The notes under the pieces: model-generated | What the model was told of the DNA's origin: nothing | What the model saw: only the letters and a program-made list of their open reading frames with translations | The model's database searches: none | Made by a program: the position numbers and the translations under genes | Assembly: GCA_030645235.1 (NCBI GenBank) | Contig: JAUSMV010000030.1 | Coordinates: 1,054,001-1,118,000, forward strand | Origin: Parvibaculum sp. | GTDB taxonomy: Bacteria; Pseudomonadota; Alphaproteobacteria; Parvibaculales; Parvibaculaceae | DNA length: 64,000 nt | Direction: 5' to 3' | Part shown: in pieces, positions 35,857 through 43,953 of the stretch | Layout: every line of letters begins with the position of its first letter | How positions within the stretch are numbered: position 1 is the first letter of the stretch

Positions 35857-36600
35857 TCACTTACTAAAATGCTCATCCAGCGAGTATCCCGCCGAACGCA
35901 CCGTGCGGATCGGATCGCGCTCACCGGGTTCCACCAGCGCCTTGCGCAAGCGACCGACATGCACGTCCACGGTGCGCGCTTCCACATAGACTTCCGAACC
36001 CCAAACCGCATCCAGCAATTGCTCGCGGCTGAAGACGCGTCCGGGATGCTGAATGAGATGATCAAGCAAACGATATTCCGTCGGTCCGAGATGCACTTCG
36101 CGTGTGCCGCGACGCACGCGATGCGCGGAACGGTCGATTACAATGTCACCGAAAGTCACAAGGTCTTCTGACAATGCCGGCCGGATACGCCGCATCACTG
36201 CACGTACACGGGCGAGCAGCTCCGTCATCGAGAAAGGCTTCGTCACATAATCATCTGCACCCGTATCAAGTCCACGAATGCGGTCGCCTTCTTCGCCACG
36301 CGCCGTGATCATGATAATCGGCAGATTGCGGGTCTCGGATCGTCCGCGCAACCGGCGGCAAAGCTCAATGCCCGACAGGCTCGGCAGCATCCAGTCAAGT
36401 AACACAAGATCAGGGGCTTCTTCGCGGATGAGCATCGCGGCTTCTTCGCCGTCTGCCACAGTTGTCACCTTGTAGCCTTCTTTTTCGAGGTTGTAGTGAA
36501 GCATGGTGGACAATGCTTCTTCGTCCTCGACGATCATGACTGACGGCTTCATACGACGCTCAAAATTCTGAGTAAGTTCACGTTCAAGAACAATCGACAT
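35857..36600 (-). CDS. phoB: Phosphate response regulator PhoB
   Basis: An OmpR-family regulator: receiver (MIVEDEE, phospho-acceptor in LVLLDWMLPSLSG, VTKPF) and winged helix (HVGRLRKALVEPGERDPIRTVRSAGYSLDE). PhoB activates the phosphate-starvation regulon. The ATG at 36600 has AGGTGA six bases upstream and gives 247 residues; the family-typical start MKPSVMIVEDEE at 36552 would have only a weak site, so the longer form is preferred. It is 50 bases downstream of phoU and converges with gcrA. Confidence 0.95.
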   Translation of the reverse strand: MSIVLERELTQNFERRMKPSVMIVEDEEALSTMLHYNLEKEGYKVTTVADGEEAAMLIREEAPDLVLLDWMLPSLSGIELCRRLRGRSETRNLPIIMITARGEEGDRIRGLDTGADDYVTKPFSMTELLARVRAVMRRIRPALSEDLVTFGDIVIDRSAHRVRRGTREVHLGPTEYRLLDHLIQHPGRVFSREQLLDAVWGSEVYVEARTVDVHVGRLRKALVEPGERDPIRTVRSAGYSLDEHFSK

Positions 36601-36650
36601 GAAAACTCACCTGGTTTGCCTGACACCGGAGGTATCAGGTCGCTGTTAAA

Positions 36651-37361
36651 TTAGACACCAACAGGTGTCGTGCTGGTTGTGTCGCCTTTGGGGCGGTCGT
36701 CTGACAAGACTTCGCCGGTGGCGACGTAATAGACCGTCTCGGCAACATTGGTGGCGTGGTCGCCGATACGCTCGATATTTTTGGCGATAAACAAAAGATG
36801 GGTGCAAACGCCGATGGTACGCGGGTCTTCCATCATATAGGTCAGCAACTCGCGGAAGACGGAGTTGTACATTTCGTCGATTTCTTCGTCGCCCTTCCAC
36901 ACTTCAACAGCAAGCTGCGCATCGCGATTGGAGCAAGCGTCAAGCACTGACTTCAACTGACCTTGGGCCAACCGCCCCATGCGGGCAATGCCCTGAATGA
37001 GACGCACAGGCGTATCGAAATCACCCTGAATCACAAGCGCGCGCTTGGCAATGTTTTTAGAAAGGTCGCCGATGCGCTCAAGATCAGCGGCAATTTTAAT
37101 CGCCGAGATTGCTTCGCGCAGATCGGACGCCATGGGTTGGCGTAGCGCGATGACACGGACAGCACGCGCTTCAATTTCGCGCTCCAGCACGTCGATACGG
37201 CGATCCTGCTGCACGGCGAGATTTGCAAGTTCACTGTCGCGACGCGATACAGCTTCAATGGCACCTGCAAGCTGGGCCTCGGTCAGGCCACCCATTTGCG
37301 CGATGCTCGCGGCAATGGCGTCGAGCTCTTCCTGAAACGATTTTACAGTGTGGTCAGTCAC
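36651..37361 (-). CDS. phoU: Phosphate signalling protein PhoU
   Basis: A 236-residue protein with two PhoU helical bundles, each carrying the conserved metal-binding pattern (AISAIKIAADLERIGDLSKNIAKRA and LLFIAKNIERIGDHATNVAETVYY). PhoU links the Pst transporter to PhoR. The start is a GTG. A PHO box lies about 108 bases upstream, suggesting that phoU-phoB is its own PhoB-controlled unit. No pstSCAB genes are in the window. Confidence 0.96.
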   Translation of the reverse strand: MTDHTVKSFQEELDAIAASIAQMGGLTEAQLAGAIEAVSRRDSELANLAVQQDRRIDVLEREIEARAVRVIALRQPMASDLREAISAIKIAADLERIGDLSKNIAKRALVIQGDFDTPVRLIQGIARMGRLAQGQLKSVLDACSNRDAQLAVEVWKGDEEIDEMYNSVFRELLTYMMEDPRTIGVCTHLLFIAKNIERIGDHATNVAETVYYVATGEVLSDDRPKGDTTSTTPVGV

Positions 37362-37452
37362 GTCACGCCTCTCCTGAACGCCGCAGCTCCGTCCGGAACC
37401 CGGCTTAAGACCTTTTGCAGCTTTAACCGGAAGCTAGCTCGGGTCCGCGAAT

Positions 37453-37486
37453 TGTGTACGACACTAGCATGTCGGTTTTTTGACAG
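37453..37486 (-). promoter_or_regulatory. PHO box and -10 upstream of phoU
   Basis: On the minus strand CTGTCAAAAAACCGACAT (complement of 37469-37486) matches the 18-bp PHO box CTGTCATAAAACTGTCAT at 15 positions. TACACA (complement of 37453-37458) follows after ten bases, the spacing expected for a PhoB-activated promoter lacking a -35 box. It would drive phoU-phoB. Confidence 0.75.
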
Positions 37487-37524
37487 TCGCTAAAGCTGGC
37501 TGTTTTTCAGGATATTTCAACCGT

Positions 37525-38877
37525 TCAGGCCGAAATTTCGTCGCCTGCAGCAGGAATCAGCACGGTAAAGGTTGAGCCCTCACCCAATTCACTGTCGATA
37601 CTCAACGTACCCTGATGCCGGTTGACGATATGTTTGACAATAGCAAGGCCGAGGCCGGTGCCGCCTTTGGCGCGGCTTGCGGCGGCGTCCACACGGTAAA
37701 AACGTTCGGTGAGGCGCGGCAGATGCTCACGCGAAATCCCTTCGCCAAAGTCGCGCACACTCAAGCGCAGCATCGGCTTGCCACCGCGCGTATCGGGCGC
37801 AAGGCTCACCTCAACACGCTTGCCGGAACGACCATAGCGCAGCGCATTATCGACAAGATTTTGCACCACCTGCGCCAATTCCTCGGCCTCGCCTTTCACG
37901 CGCGGCAGCACGGCAGCCGAAGTCACCGTGAGGGTCATACCGTTTTTTTCAGCAACGTGTTCAAGTCCGTCAGTGACGTCGGAGACAACCGCCAGCATGT
38001 CGACGATCTTATGCGGGCGAACATGTTCTTTCAGTTCAATACGCGACAGCGATAGCAGGTCTTCGATAAGACGCCGCATCCGGTCAGCCTGATCGGCCAT
38101 GATGGCGAGAAATTTTTCCTGTGCTTCGGGATCATTCTTAGCGTGACCGCGCAATGTGTCGATGAAGCCCGACAGTGAGGCGAGCGGCGTTTTCAACTCG
38201 TGGCTCGCGAAAGCCACAAAGTCCACACGCATATCTTCCACGCGGCGCGCTTCAGTCACATCACGCAGCACCACAAGCACCGCGCGCGAACGTTTGCGCC
38301 CGATTTCCGACTGTTCTGCACCTGTATCAATCGTATCGGTTTCAATCGGCGTGATGAAAGCGGTGTAATTGCGCTCAACCGGCACAGGCTGGCTATAGCT
38401 GACCGTCTGCGCTTCGTCACCCTGCAGCACCTCGTCAATTGCCGTCATCAGCGGCGCCGAGCGCAGCATGGTCGCTACATGCTTGCCATTGGCCTGCGGC
38501 CCGATCAGCCCTTCGGCGGCACGGTTGCAAAAGATAATGCGCCCGCCGCTGTCGAGCACAATCACCGGATCCGGCATTTCAATGAGGATCGTGCGGCCCG
38601 CACCACTGGCAAGCCCCGCAAAGCCGCTCTGCGCCACGGGTGCCGACACACGGATGCGACCCACCGGCTCCCCAAGTAACAGGCTATGCATGATGACAAC
38701 GCCCGTGAGTGTCAGGACGCTGAGAAAAGCAACCCAGGTGGCGACGGCCCCTGTGGCGGCAAGCAGGCCAAAGAGGAGAGCCGCGGCCACCACAAAGGTC
38801 CGCCGTCCGCTCCAGCGTTCCGCGTACACGCGGAAAAGCTCCCACCAGTCACTCACGTTCTTACCGCCGATCTCCAT
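37525..38877 (-). CDS. phoR: Phosphate sensor histidine kinase PhoR
   Basis: A 450-residue kinase with two N-terminal membrane helices (about residues 27-68), a PAS domain (LIEMPDPVIVLDSGGRIIFCNRAAEGLIG), a HisKA H box (FASHELKTPLASLSGFI) and a HATPase domain (NLVDNALRYG, DFGEGI, GGTGLGLAIVKHIVNRHQG). It phosphorylates PhoB when phosphate is low. It begins 12 bases after an acyl-CoA dehydrogenase gene and is separated from phoU by 163 bases containing a PHO box. Confidence 0.95.
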   Translation of the reverse strand: MEIGGKNVSDWWELFRVYAERWSGRRTFVVAAALLFGLLAATGAVATWVAFLSVLTLTGVVIMHSLLLGEPVGRIRVSAPVAQSGFAGLASGAGRTILIEMPDPVIVLDSGGRIIFCNRAAEGLIGPQANGKHVATMLRSAPLMTAIDEVLQGDEAQTVSYSQPVPVERNYTAFITPIETDTIDTGAEQSEIGRKRSRAVLVVLRDVTEARRVEDMRVDFVAFASHELKTPLASLSGFIDTLRGHAKNDPEAQEKFLAIMADQADRMRRLIEDLLSLSRIELKEHVRPHKIVDMLAVVSDVTDGLEHVAEKNGMTLTVTSAAVLPRVKGEAEELAQVVQNLVDNALRYGRSGKRVEVSLAPDTRGGKPMLRLSVRDFGEGISREHLPRLTERFYRVDAAASRAKGGTGLGLAIVKHIVNRHQGTLSIDSELGEGSTFTVLIPAAGDEISA

Positions 38878-38889
38878 ATTCGACTCACT

Positions 38890-40107
38890 TTAAGCGCCGA
38901 AATCCCAACTCATGCCATCGTGGTAGCATTTGAGAACGCTGCGCGCGATGACAATACGATGAACTTCGTCGGGACCGTCGGCAATGCGCAATGTGCGGGC
39001 ACCGAGATACATGCCGGCAAGCGGTGTGTCACCTGACACGCCCAATGCGCCATGCACCTGAATGGCGCGGTCAACGACACGGCTGAATGCTTCCGGCACG
39101 AAGATCTTGATCGCCGAAATATCAGCGCGCGGGTCGTGGCCCGCTTCCATCTTATTGGCGCAATGAATGGTCATCAGGCGGGCGGCCTGAATGTCGATAT
39201 AGCTGTCAGCAATGAACCCTTGCACGAATTGCTTGGTTTCGAGTTTGCCGCCATGCACTTCGCGCGACACGGCGCGTTTGCACATAAGGTCAAACGCCCG
39301 CCACATCTGACCCACTGAATTCATGCAATGGAAAACGCGACCTTCACCCAGGCGGTCCTGCGCGGCCTGGTGGCCGGTGCCGGTGCGCCCCAGCTGGTTC
39401 TCCGCGGGCACGCGCACGTTTTCATATTTGATCTCGCAATGGTCGCCGCCGGTATGGCCCCAGACGGGCACAGAGCGGATGATGTTCACGCCCGGCGTCG
39501 TCATCGGCACGATGATCTGGGTCATCTTGTCTTTGACGCCGCCTTTGCCGTCGGCCTGCTCGGTGCGGCACATGACAATCGCAATGTCGGCATTGCGGCC
39601 ATTGGACGTAAACCACTTATGCCCGTTGATCACCCATTCATCGCCCTCCCGCACGGCGCGCGTCTGGATCGCATAAGGGTCAGAGCCCGGCTGGTCCGGC
39701 TCCGTCATCGAAAAGCAGCTTTCAATGTCACCGGCGACAAGCGGCTCCAGCCATTTTTTCTTTTGCTCGGGCGTGCCGTATTTCAGCAGGATTTTCTGAT
39801 TGCCGGAATTGGGGGCAACCACACCAAAGAGCCGCGATGAAAAAGGCGACCAGGCCAGAATTTCATTCATATAGGCGTGCTTCAGAAAACCGATGCCCAT
39901 GCCGCCGTATTCTTCCGGCAGATGCGGTGCCCAAAGGCCCTGATCTTTGACCTTTTGCGAAATCGCCTTGCGCAAGGCCTTGGCCTCATCGCCACCCTTA
40001 TAGAGCGTCGCCTCAGCGGGAATAATATCCTCCGAAACGATCTTCGCCGTCAGCAGACGAATATCGTTCACGCTGTCATCAAGCCCGGCAATCGGCTGCA
40101 CCTGCAT
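38890..40107 (-). CDS. Acyl-CoA dehydrogenase family protein
   Basis: A 405-residue FAD enzyme of the acyl-CoA dehydrogenase superfamily, closest in motifs to the ACAD10/11-like group. CFSMTEPDQPGSDPYAIQTRA and WVINGHKWFTSNG are the flavin and substrate loops, and QVHGALGVSGDTPLAGMYLGARTLRIADGPDEVHR is the C-terminal signature. It likely catalyses alpha-beta dehydrogenation of a fatty or branched acyl-CoA. It is divergent from an SDR operon and lies just upstream of phoR. Confidence 0.92.
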   Translation of the reverse strand: MQVQPIAGLDDSVNDIRLLTAKIVSEDIIPAEATLYKGGDEAKALRKAISQKVKDQGLWAPHLPEEYGGMGIGFLKHAYMNEILAWSPFSSRLFGVVAPNSGNQKILLKYGTPEQKKKWLEPLVAGDIESCFSMTEPDQPGSDPYAIQTRAVREGDEWVINGHKWFTSNGRNADIAIVMCRTEQADGKGGVKDKMTQIIVPMTTPGVNIIRSVPVWGHTGGDHCEIKYENVRVPAENQLGRTGTGHQAAQDRLGEGRVFHCMNSVGQMWRAFDLMCKRAVSREVHGGKLETKQFVQGFIADSYIDIQAARLMTIHCANKMEAGHDPRADISAIKIFVPEAFSRVVDRAIQVHGALGVSGDTPLAGMYLGARTLRIADGPDEVHRIVIARSVLKCYHDGMSWDFGA

Positions 40108-40195
40108 TGTTCTCTCCCAAGAATCTTCATTTTCCTTATGAGCAAATCATAGGGAAGCAAAATGTCGGAGGCCAACGCTCTGCGCGTGACTTTTT

Positions 40196-40207
40196 GGGGA
40201 ATTCCCC
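40196..40207. promoter_or_regulatory. Perfect palindrome GGGGAATTCCCC between acyl-CoA dehydrogenase and SDR genes
   Basis: A 12-bp dyad in the divergent promoter region, about 48 bases before the SDR ATG. The position suggests an operator for a regulator controlling one or both directions. No regulator gene is adjacent. Confidence 0.4.
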
Positions 40208-40254
40208 TAATTTATGCCGCATTACAGCAATTCATGAGATTCAGAGGACAGACG

Positions 40255-41118
40255 ATGACGGAAATCAGGGGCAAGCTCGCGGTGGTCACAGGGGCGGCCA
40301 GCGGCATCGGGCGGGCAACCGCCGTGGCACTCGCCGTTGAAGGTGCCCGCCTTGCCATTGCCGATGTGGACCGTGCAGGCCTTGCTGAAACCGCCAAGCA
40401 GATCGAAGCCGCAGGCGGTAAAGTCTCGACCTATCTCCTCGACGTCTCTTCGCGCGAAGCGGTCTATTCCTTTGCTCAGGAAATCGACGCGCAGGGTGGC
40501 GCTGACATCGTCATCAACAATGCAGGCGTGGCCCAAGTCGCCGCCATCGAAGAGCTTTCTTACGAAGACTTCGAATGGGTGATGAATATCGACTTCTGGG
40601 GCATGGTCTATGGCACCAAAGCTTTTCTTCCCCAGCTCCGCAAAAAAGGCCAAGGCCATATCGTCAATGTCTCGTCGATCTTCGGCCTCTTCGCGGTGCC
40701 CACGCAGGCTGCATACAACTCAGCGAAATTTGCCATTCGCGGCTTCACCGAAGCTCTGCGTCACGAGATGCGCGGCACCGGCATCGAGGTCGCCTGCGTC
40801 CATCCCGGCGGCATCAAAACCAATATCCTGCGCAATGCGCGCTTCCTGCAAAGCGTCCAGACAACCGAGCGTGAAACAGCCGCTTCAGGCTTTGACCGTC
40901 TCGCACGCACCACACCGGCGCAAGCCGCTCAGACGATCCTCAAAGGCATCAAAAAGAATAAGCCGCGCATCCTGATCGGTATGGACGCGCGCCTTCTCGA
41001 TTGGTTTATCCGTCTGTTCCCTGCCTCCTATGGTAAGATTATGTTTCGTGGTGAAGGCGGCACAGGCGGGCTTCTGGGCACAATGGGCGGTGACGACGTC
41101 GCGGTAGCTAAAAAATAA
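40255..41118 (+). CDS. Short-chain dehydrogenase/reductase
   Basis: A classical SDR of 287 residues from the ATG at 40255, which has AGAGGA upstream. TGAASGIGRATA binds the nucleotide, NNAG is present, and the catalytic Ser-Tyr-Lys is in NVSSIFGLFAVPTQAAYNSAKFAIRGF. HPGGIKTNILRNARF follows. The Asp after strand two (IADVDRAG) suggests NAD(H) preference. It is the first gene of a four-gene plus-strand operon. The earlier ORF start at 40162 is unlikely. Confidence 0.92.
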   Translation: MTEIRGKLAVVTGAASGIGRATAVALAVEGARLAIADVDRAGLAETAKQIEAAGGKVSTYLLDVSSREAVYSFAQEIDAQGGADIVINNAGVAQVAAIEELSYEDFEWVMNIDFWGMVYGTKAFLPQLRKKGQGHIVNVSSIFGLFAVPTQAAYNSAKFAIRGFTEALRHEMRGTGIEVACVHPGGIKTNILRNARFLQSVQTTERETAASGFDRLARTTPAQAAQTILKGIKKNKPRILIGMDARLLDWFIRLFPASYGKIMFRGEGGTGGLLGTMGGDDVAVAKK

Positions 41119-41166
41119 GACAGACGGCCCGCAAGGTTCTGATCCGGCTGGGGAGGCGGACATACC

Positions 41167-42063
41167 ATGGCGACAACGGAGACAGTCACAAGCGAGCCCG
41201 CGTCCCGCATGACATTGCGGCGGCCGCCTTTCGCCTTTTCGCGCGACAAGGCTTTGCATTGGAATGCGGGCAAGCCCGAATTCTCGCAGATCGTCAATGC
41301 CGCCTCGCTCGCCATGCCCTATCTCGAACCTTATCTCATCAAGACCATGCGCGAGGCCCGGCCCCTCATCACGGACGCGCAACTCGTCCGCGATCTCGAT
41401 CTTTATTGCGGGCAGGAATCCGCGCATTACCGCCAGCACCGCAAATTCAACGACGAGTTGAAGGCACTGCGTCCTGAAATCATCGACACGCTCGAAGCCG
41501 CGCTCGCCGCCGATTACGCGCGGCTCGCGCGTGACCGCTCTCTCACCTTCAATCTCGCTTATGCCGAGGGCTTTGAATCCATGGCGCTCGCCATCGGCCA
41601 CATGCTGATTGAGGAGCGCGAATTTCTCTTCGGCGGTGCCGAAAGCGCCGTCGCCTCGCTGGTGCTCTGGCATTTTGTCGAGGAGATTGAGCACAAGAAC
41701 GTCACCTTCGACGTCTTCAAACATATTTCCGGCAGCTACCTCTGGCGCATCACCGGTCTGTTCTATGCAACGGGCCATATCATGTGGCGCACGCGGCGCG
41801 GCTATCACGCCTTGCTCAAAGCCGACGGGCTCTGGCGCAACCTGCGCTCACGGCTCGCTCTGGCGCATGTGTTGTTCCGCATCTTCAAAAGCCTGACGCC
41901 GAAATTCCTCCGTATCCTTCACCCGGCCTATCATCCGAGCCAGGTCGCTGATCCCGAATGGGTGAGCGCCTGGGCGGCGATCTACGAGGCGAGTGACACC
42001 GCCGCCGCGCGTCTCGACACACATCGCCTTCGTGAAGCTCTTCCTGTTGCCCTTCCCGCCTGA
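41167..42063 (+). CDS. Predicted metal-dependent hydrolase (PF10118-type)
   Basis: A 298-residue protein starting after MTLRRPPFAFSRDKALHWNAGKPEF. Histidine and glutamate clusters (GQESAHYRQHRKFND, GFESMALAIGHMLIEEREF and LWHFVEEIEHKNVTFDVFKHI) form a ferritin-like metal site typical of the uncharacterised YbiX/PF10118 family of predicted metal-dependent hydrolases. It may be a di-iron enzyme acting on lipids. It lies 48 bases after the SDR and 9 bases before a small membrane protein. Confidence 0.83.
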   Translation: MATTETVTSEPASRMTLRRPPFAFSRDKALHWNAGKPEFSQIVNAASLAMPYLEPYLIKTMREARPLITDAQLVRDLDLYCGQESAHYRQHRKFNDELKALRPEIIDTLEAALAADYARLARDRSLTFNLAYAEGFESMALAIGHMLIEEREFLFGGAESAVASLVLWHFVEEIEHKNVTFDVFKHISGSYLWRITGLFYATGHIMWRTRRGYHALLKADGLWRNLRSRLALAHVLFRIFKSLTPKFLRILHPAYHPSQVADPEWVSAWAAIYEASDTAAARLDTHRLREALPVALPA

Positions 42064-42072
42064 GAGGATTCC

Positions 42073-42570
42073 ATGACCGAAATGCCGACCCGCATGCGCG
42101 CTTTGCTGTTTCTCAACGGCACGGGGCTTTTTATTCTCGCCGTTTCCATCGGCTGGATCTGGTTCTTCGCGCTTCTGGGCCGCGTCGTTCTCTGGCCGCT
42201 GCCAATCGACATCCCCGTCATCATTCCCGACGATGGCCGCGCCTGGCGCATGGCGCATATGGAAGGCATCACGCAGGGCCTGTTGCTGATGGCGCTGGGT
42301 CTCGGCGGTCAGTTCATGCGCCTCAAGCCCAAACAATATGTCTGGCTCTTCTGGTCCTCGCTCGTCACCGGCTGGCTCTTCACCGTGCCCACAATCTTCA
42401 ATGCAATCTTCGGCACGCGCGGGCTCGCCTTTGGCGGTGGTCCGTTCAAGGCGGGGCTCGCAAATGATGTGATCTATCTCGTCGGCTGGCCGCCTGTCGT
42501 CGCGGTCCATATCATGCTGGGCCTCACCGTCTTCGGTCTCTGGCGTTTCCTCAAATCGGAAAAGACCTGA
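42073..42570 (+). CDS. Small four-helix membrane protein, styrene oxide isomerase-like layout
   Basis: A 165-residue integral membrane protein with four predicted helices. The motifs WRMAHMEGITQGLLLMALG, SLVTGWLFTVP and TRGLAFGGGPFK resemble in order and spacing the helices of styrene oxide isomerase (AH..N.G, DGW, NRGLTFGP). However, the Asn, Asp and Tyr that I recall as catalytic in that enzyme are replaced by Gln, Thr and Thr. It starts nine bases after the metal-dependent hydrolase gene, so the two are coupled. Its function is unknown. Confidence 0.6.
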   Translation: MTEMPTRMRALLFLNGTGLFILAVSIGWIWFFALLGRVVLWPLPIDIPVIIPDDGRAWRMAHMEGITQGLLLMALGLGGQFMRLKPKQYVWLFWSSLVTGWLFTVPTIFNAIFGTRGLAFGGGPFKAGLANDVIYLVGWPPVVAVHIMLGLTVFGLWRFLKSEKT

Positions 42571-42631
42571 CCGCGCCGCCCGCGATAGGATAGTCTCACC
42601 CTATCGCATCATTTGAATTTGAAGTTTGTTT

Positions 42632-43519
42632 ATGACCACATCCCCCCAGTTGATCGGCCCCGTCTCGCAGTTCTACATCTCGCAGCGCCTGCGCCTGCAT
42701 TATGTCGATTGGGGCAATGAGGATAAGCCGCCGCTCCTGCTCGTGCATGGCGGGCGCGACCATTGCCGCAACTGGGACTGGGTCGCGCAATCCTTGCGTG
42801 ACCGCTATCACATCATCGCGCCCGATCTGCGCGGTCACGGCGACAGTCAGTGGATGGTTGGCGGCACCTATGAGTTCAACGATTATGTCTATGACATTGC
42901 ACAGCTCATTCATCAGTTGAAACTCGCGCCGCTCACTATCCTGTCCCATTCGATGGGCGGCGCGATTGCGCTGCGCTATGCCGGCCTCTATCCCGAAACG
43001 GTGAAAAAACTCATTGTCATCGAAGGCCTCGGCCCCTCGCCAAAGATGATCGCCGAACGCATGACCGATACGGTGGATGAACGTCTTCGCAAGTGGATTG
43101 CCGAGCTGCGCAAATCATCCTCGCGTCTACCGCGCCGCTACACGTCGATTGAAGAGGCGTATAAACGCATGCAGGAAGAAAATCCGCATCTGTCGCCCGA
43201 ACGCGCGCGCCATCTCACCGTGCATGGCATCACGCAAAACGAAGACGGCACTTACAGTTGGAAGTTCGACAATAACGTGCGCCACTTCTCGCCCAACGGC
43301 TTTGATGTCAGCGCCACGACACATCTTTGGTCACAGGTCACGTGCCCCACGCTCTTGTTGCGCGGTGCCGATAGTTGGGCGTCTGACCCCTTGGCCGATG
43401 GCCGCGCGGCGCATTTCAAAAACGCCACCGTTAAAACCATCGAAGGCGCGGGCCATTGGGTCCATCACGACAAGCTTGATGAATTTTTGTCGATCACGAA
43501 TGAGTTTTTGGAAAAATAA
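42632..43519 (+). CDS. Alpha/beta hydrolase
   Basis: A 295-residue alpha/beta hydrolase. LLLVHGGRDHCRNWDWV holds the oxyanion region, the nucleophile elbow is SHSMGGA, and LLLRGADSWASDP and GAGHWVHHDKLDEF supply the acid and histidine. The substrate is not predictable (esterase, C-C hydrolase or epoxide hydrolase subtypes all share the fold). The ATG at 42632 replaces the TTG of the track. It is the last gene of the SDR operon and converges with the DUF1330 gene. Confidence 0.88.
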   Translation: MTTSPQLIGPVSQFYISQRLRLHYVDWGNEDKPPLLLVHGGRDHCRNWDWVAQSLRDRYHIIAPDLRGHGDSQWMVGGTYEFNDYVYDIAQLIHQLKLAPLTILSHSMGGAIALRYAGLYPETVKKLIVIEGLGPSPKMIAERMTDTVDERLRKWIAELRKSSSRLPRRYTSIEEAYKRMQEENPHLSPERARHLTVHGITQNEDGTYSWKFDNNVRHFSPNGFDVSATTHLWSQVTCPTLLLRGADSWASDPLADGRAAHFKNATVKTIEGAGHWVHHDKLDEFLSITNEFLEK

Positions 43520-43534
43520 AAGAGGGCCGCGCCC

Positions 43535-43951
43535 TCACGCCGGAATCGAGTCTCCGGCACATGCGATCAGCATTGTACGTTCTAATCCCGCTTCGCGGTG
43601 AACCGACGCTGCCTTGTAATCAGGCATATCGACCATACGCAGAAAGGCCGCGCGGTTTGGATAGCGCACAATGGCGATCATGTCCCAGTCGTCAGCACCA
43701 ACGCCGATAAAAGTCTGTGCCGCCGGTGCCGCCCAGAACATACGCCCGCCGACTTCGGCAATCTTTTCCATGGCCACCTGACCATAAAGCCCGTAAGCCG
43801 CCGCGCCGCTCAGTCCCTTGGCGTCGCGCCCGTCTTCATAGACGGCGTCCTTGCGGAACTTGAGCAGGTTTACCATGGCAATGGGTGTGGTCTGATTGTC
43901 GGACGCAAATGTTTCCAACTGCGCTTCTGTCGGGTGGTGCGGTGACGTCAT
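43535..43951 (-). CDS. DUF1330 domain-containing protein
   Basis: A 138-residue dimeric alpha-beta-barrel-type protein. PIAMVNLLKFRKDAVYEDGRDAKGLSGAAAYGLYGQ and DDWDMIAIVRYPNRAAFLRMVDMPDY are characteristic of DUF1330. The family function is unknown; relatives are small oxygenase-like or isomerase-like proteins. It starts two bases after the tetR-type gene stop, so the pair is one operon. Confidence 0.85.
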   Translation of the reverse strand: MTSPHHPTEAQLETFASDNQTTPIAMVNLLKFRKDAVYEDGRDAKGLSGAAAYGLYGQVAMEKIAEVGGRMFWAAPAAQTFIGVGADDWDMIAIVRYPNRAAFLRMVDMPDYKAASVHREAGLERTMLIACAGDSIPA

Positions 43952-43953
43952 TT

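Noticed and set aside
37362-37524. A missing pst gene remnant between phoR and phoU
   Set aside because: The 163 bases hold the PHO box and no ORF fragment resembling pst proteins.
40885-41808. 307-codon minus-strand ORF opposite the SDR and metal-dependent hydrolase genes
   Set aside because: It overlaps two well-supported genes on the other strand and shows no recognisable domain.
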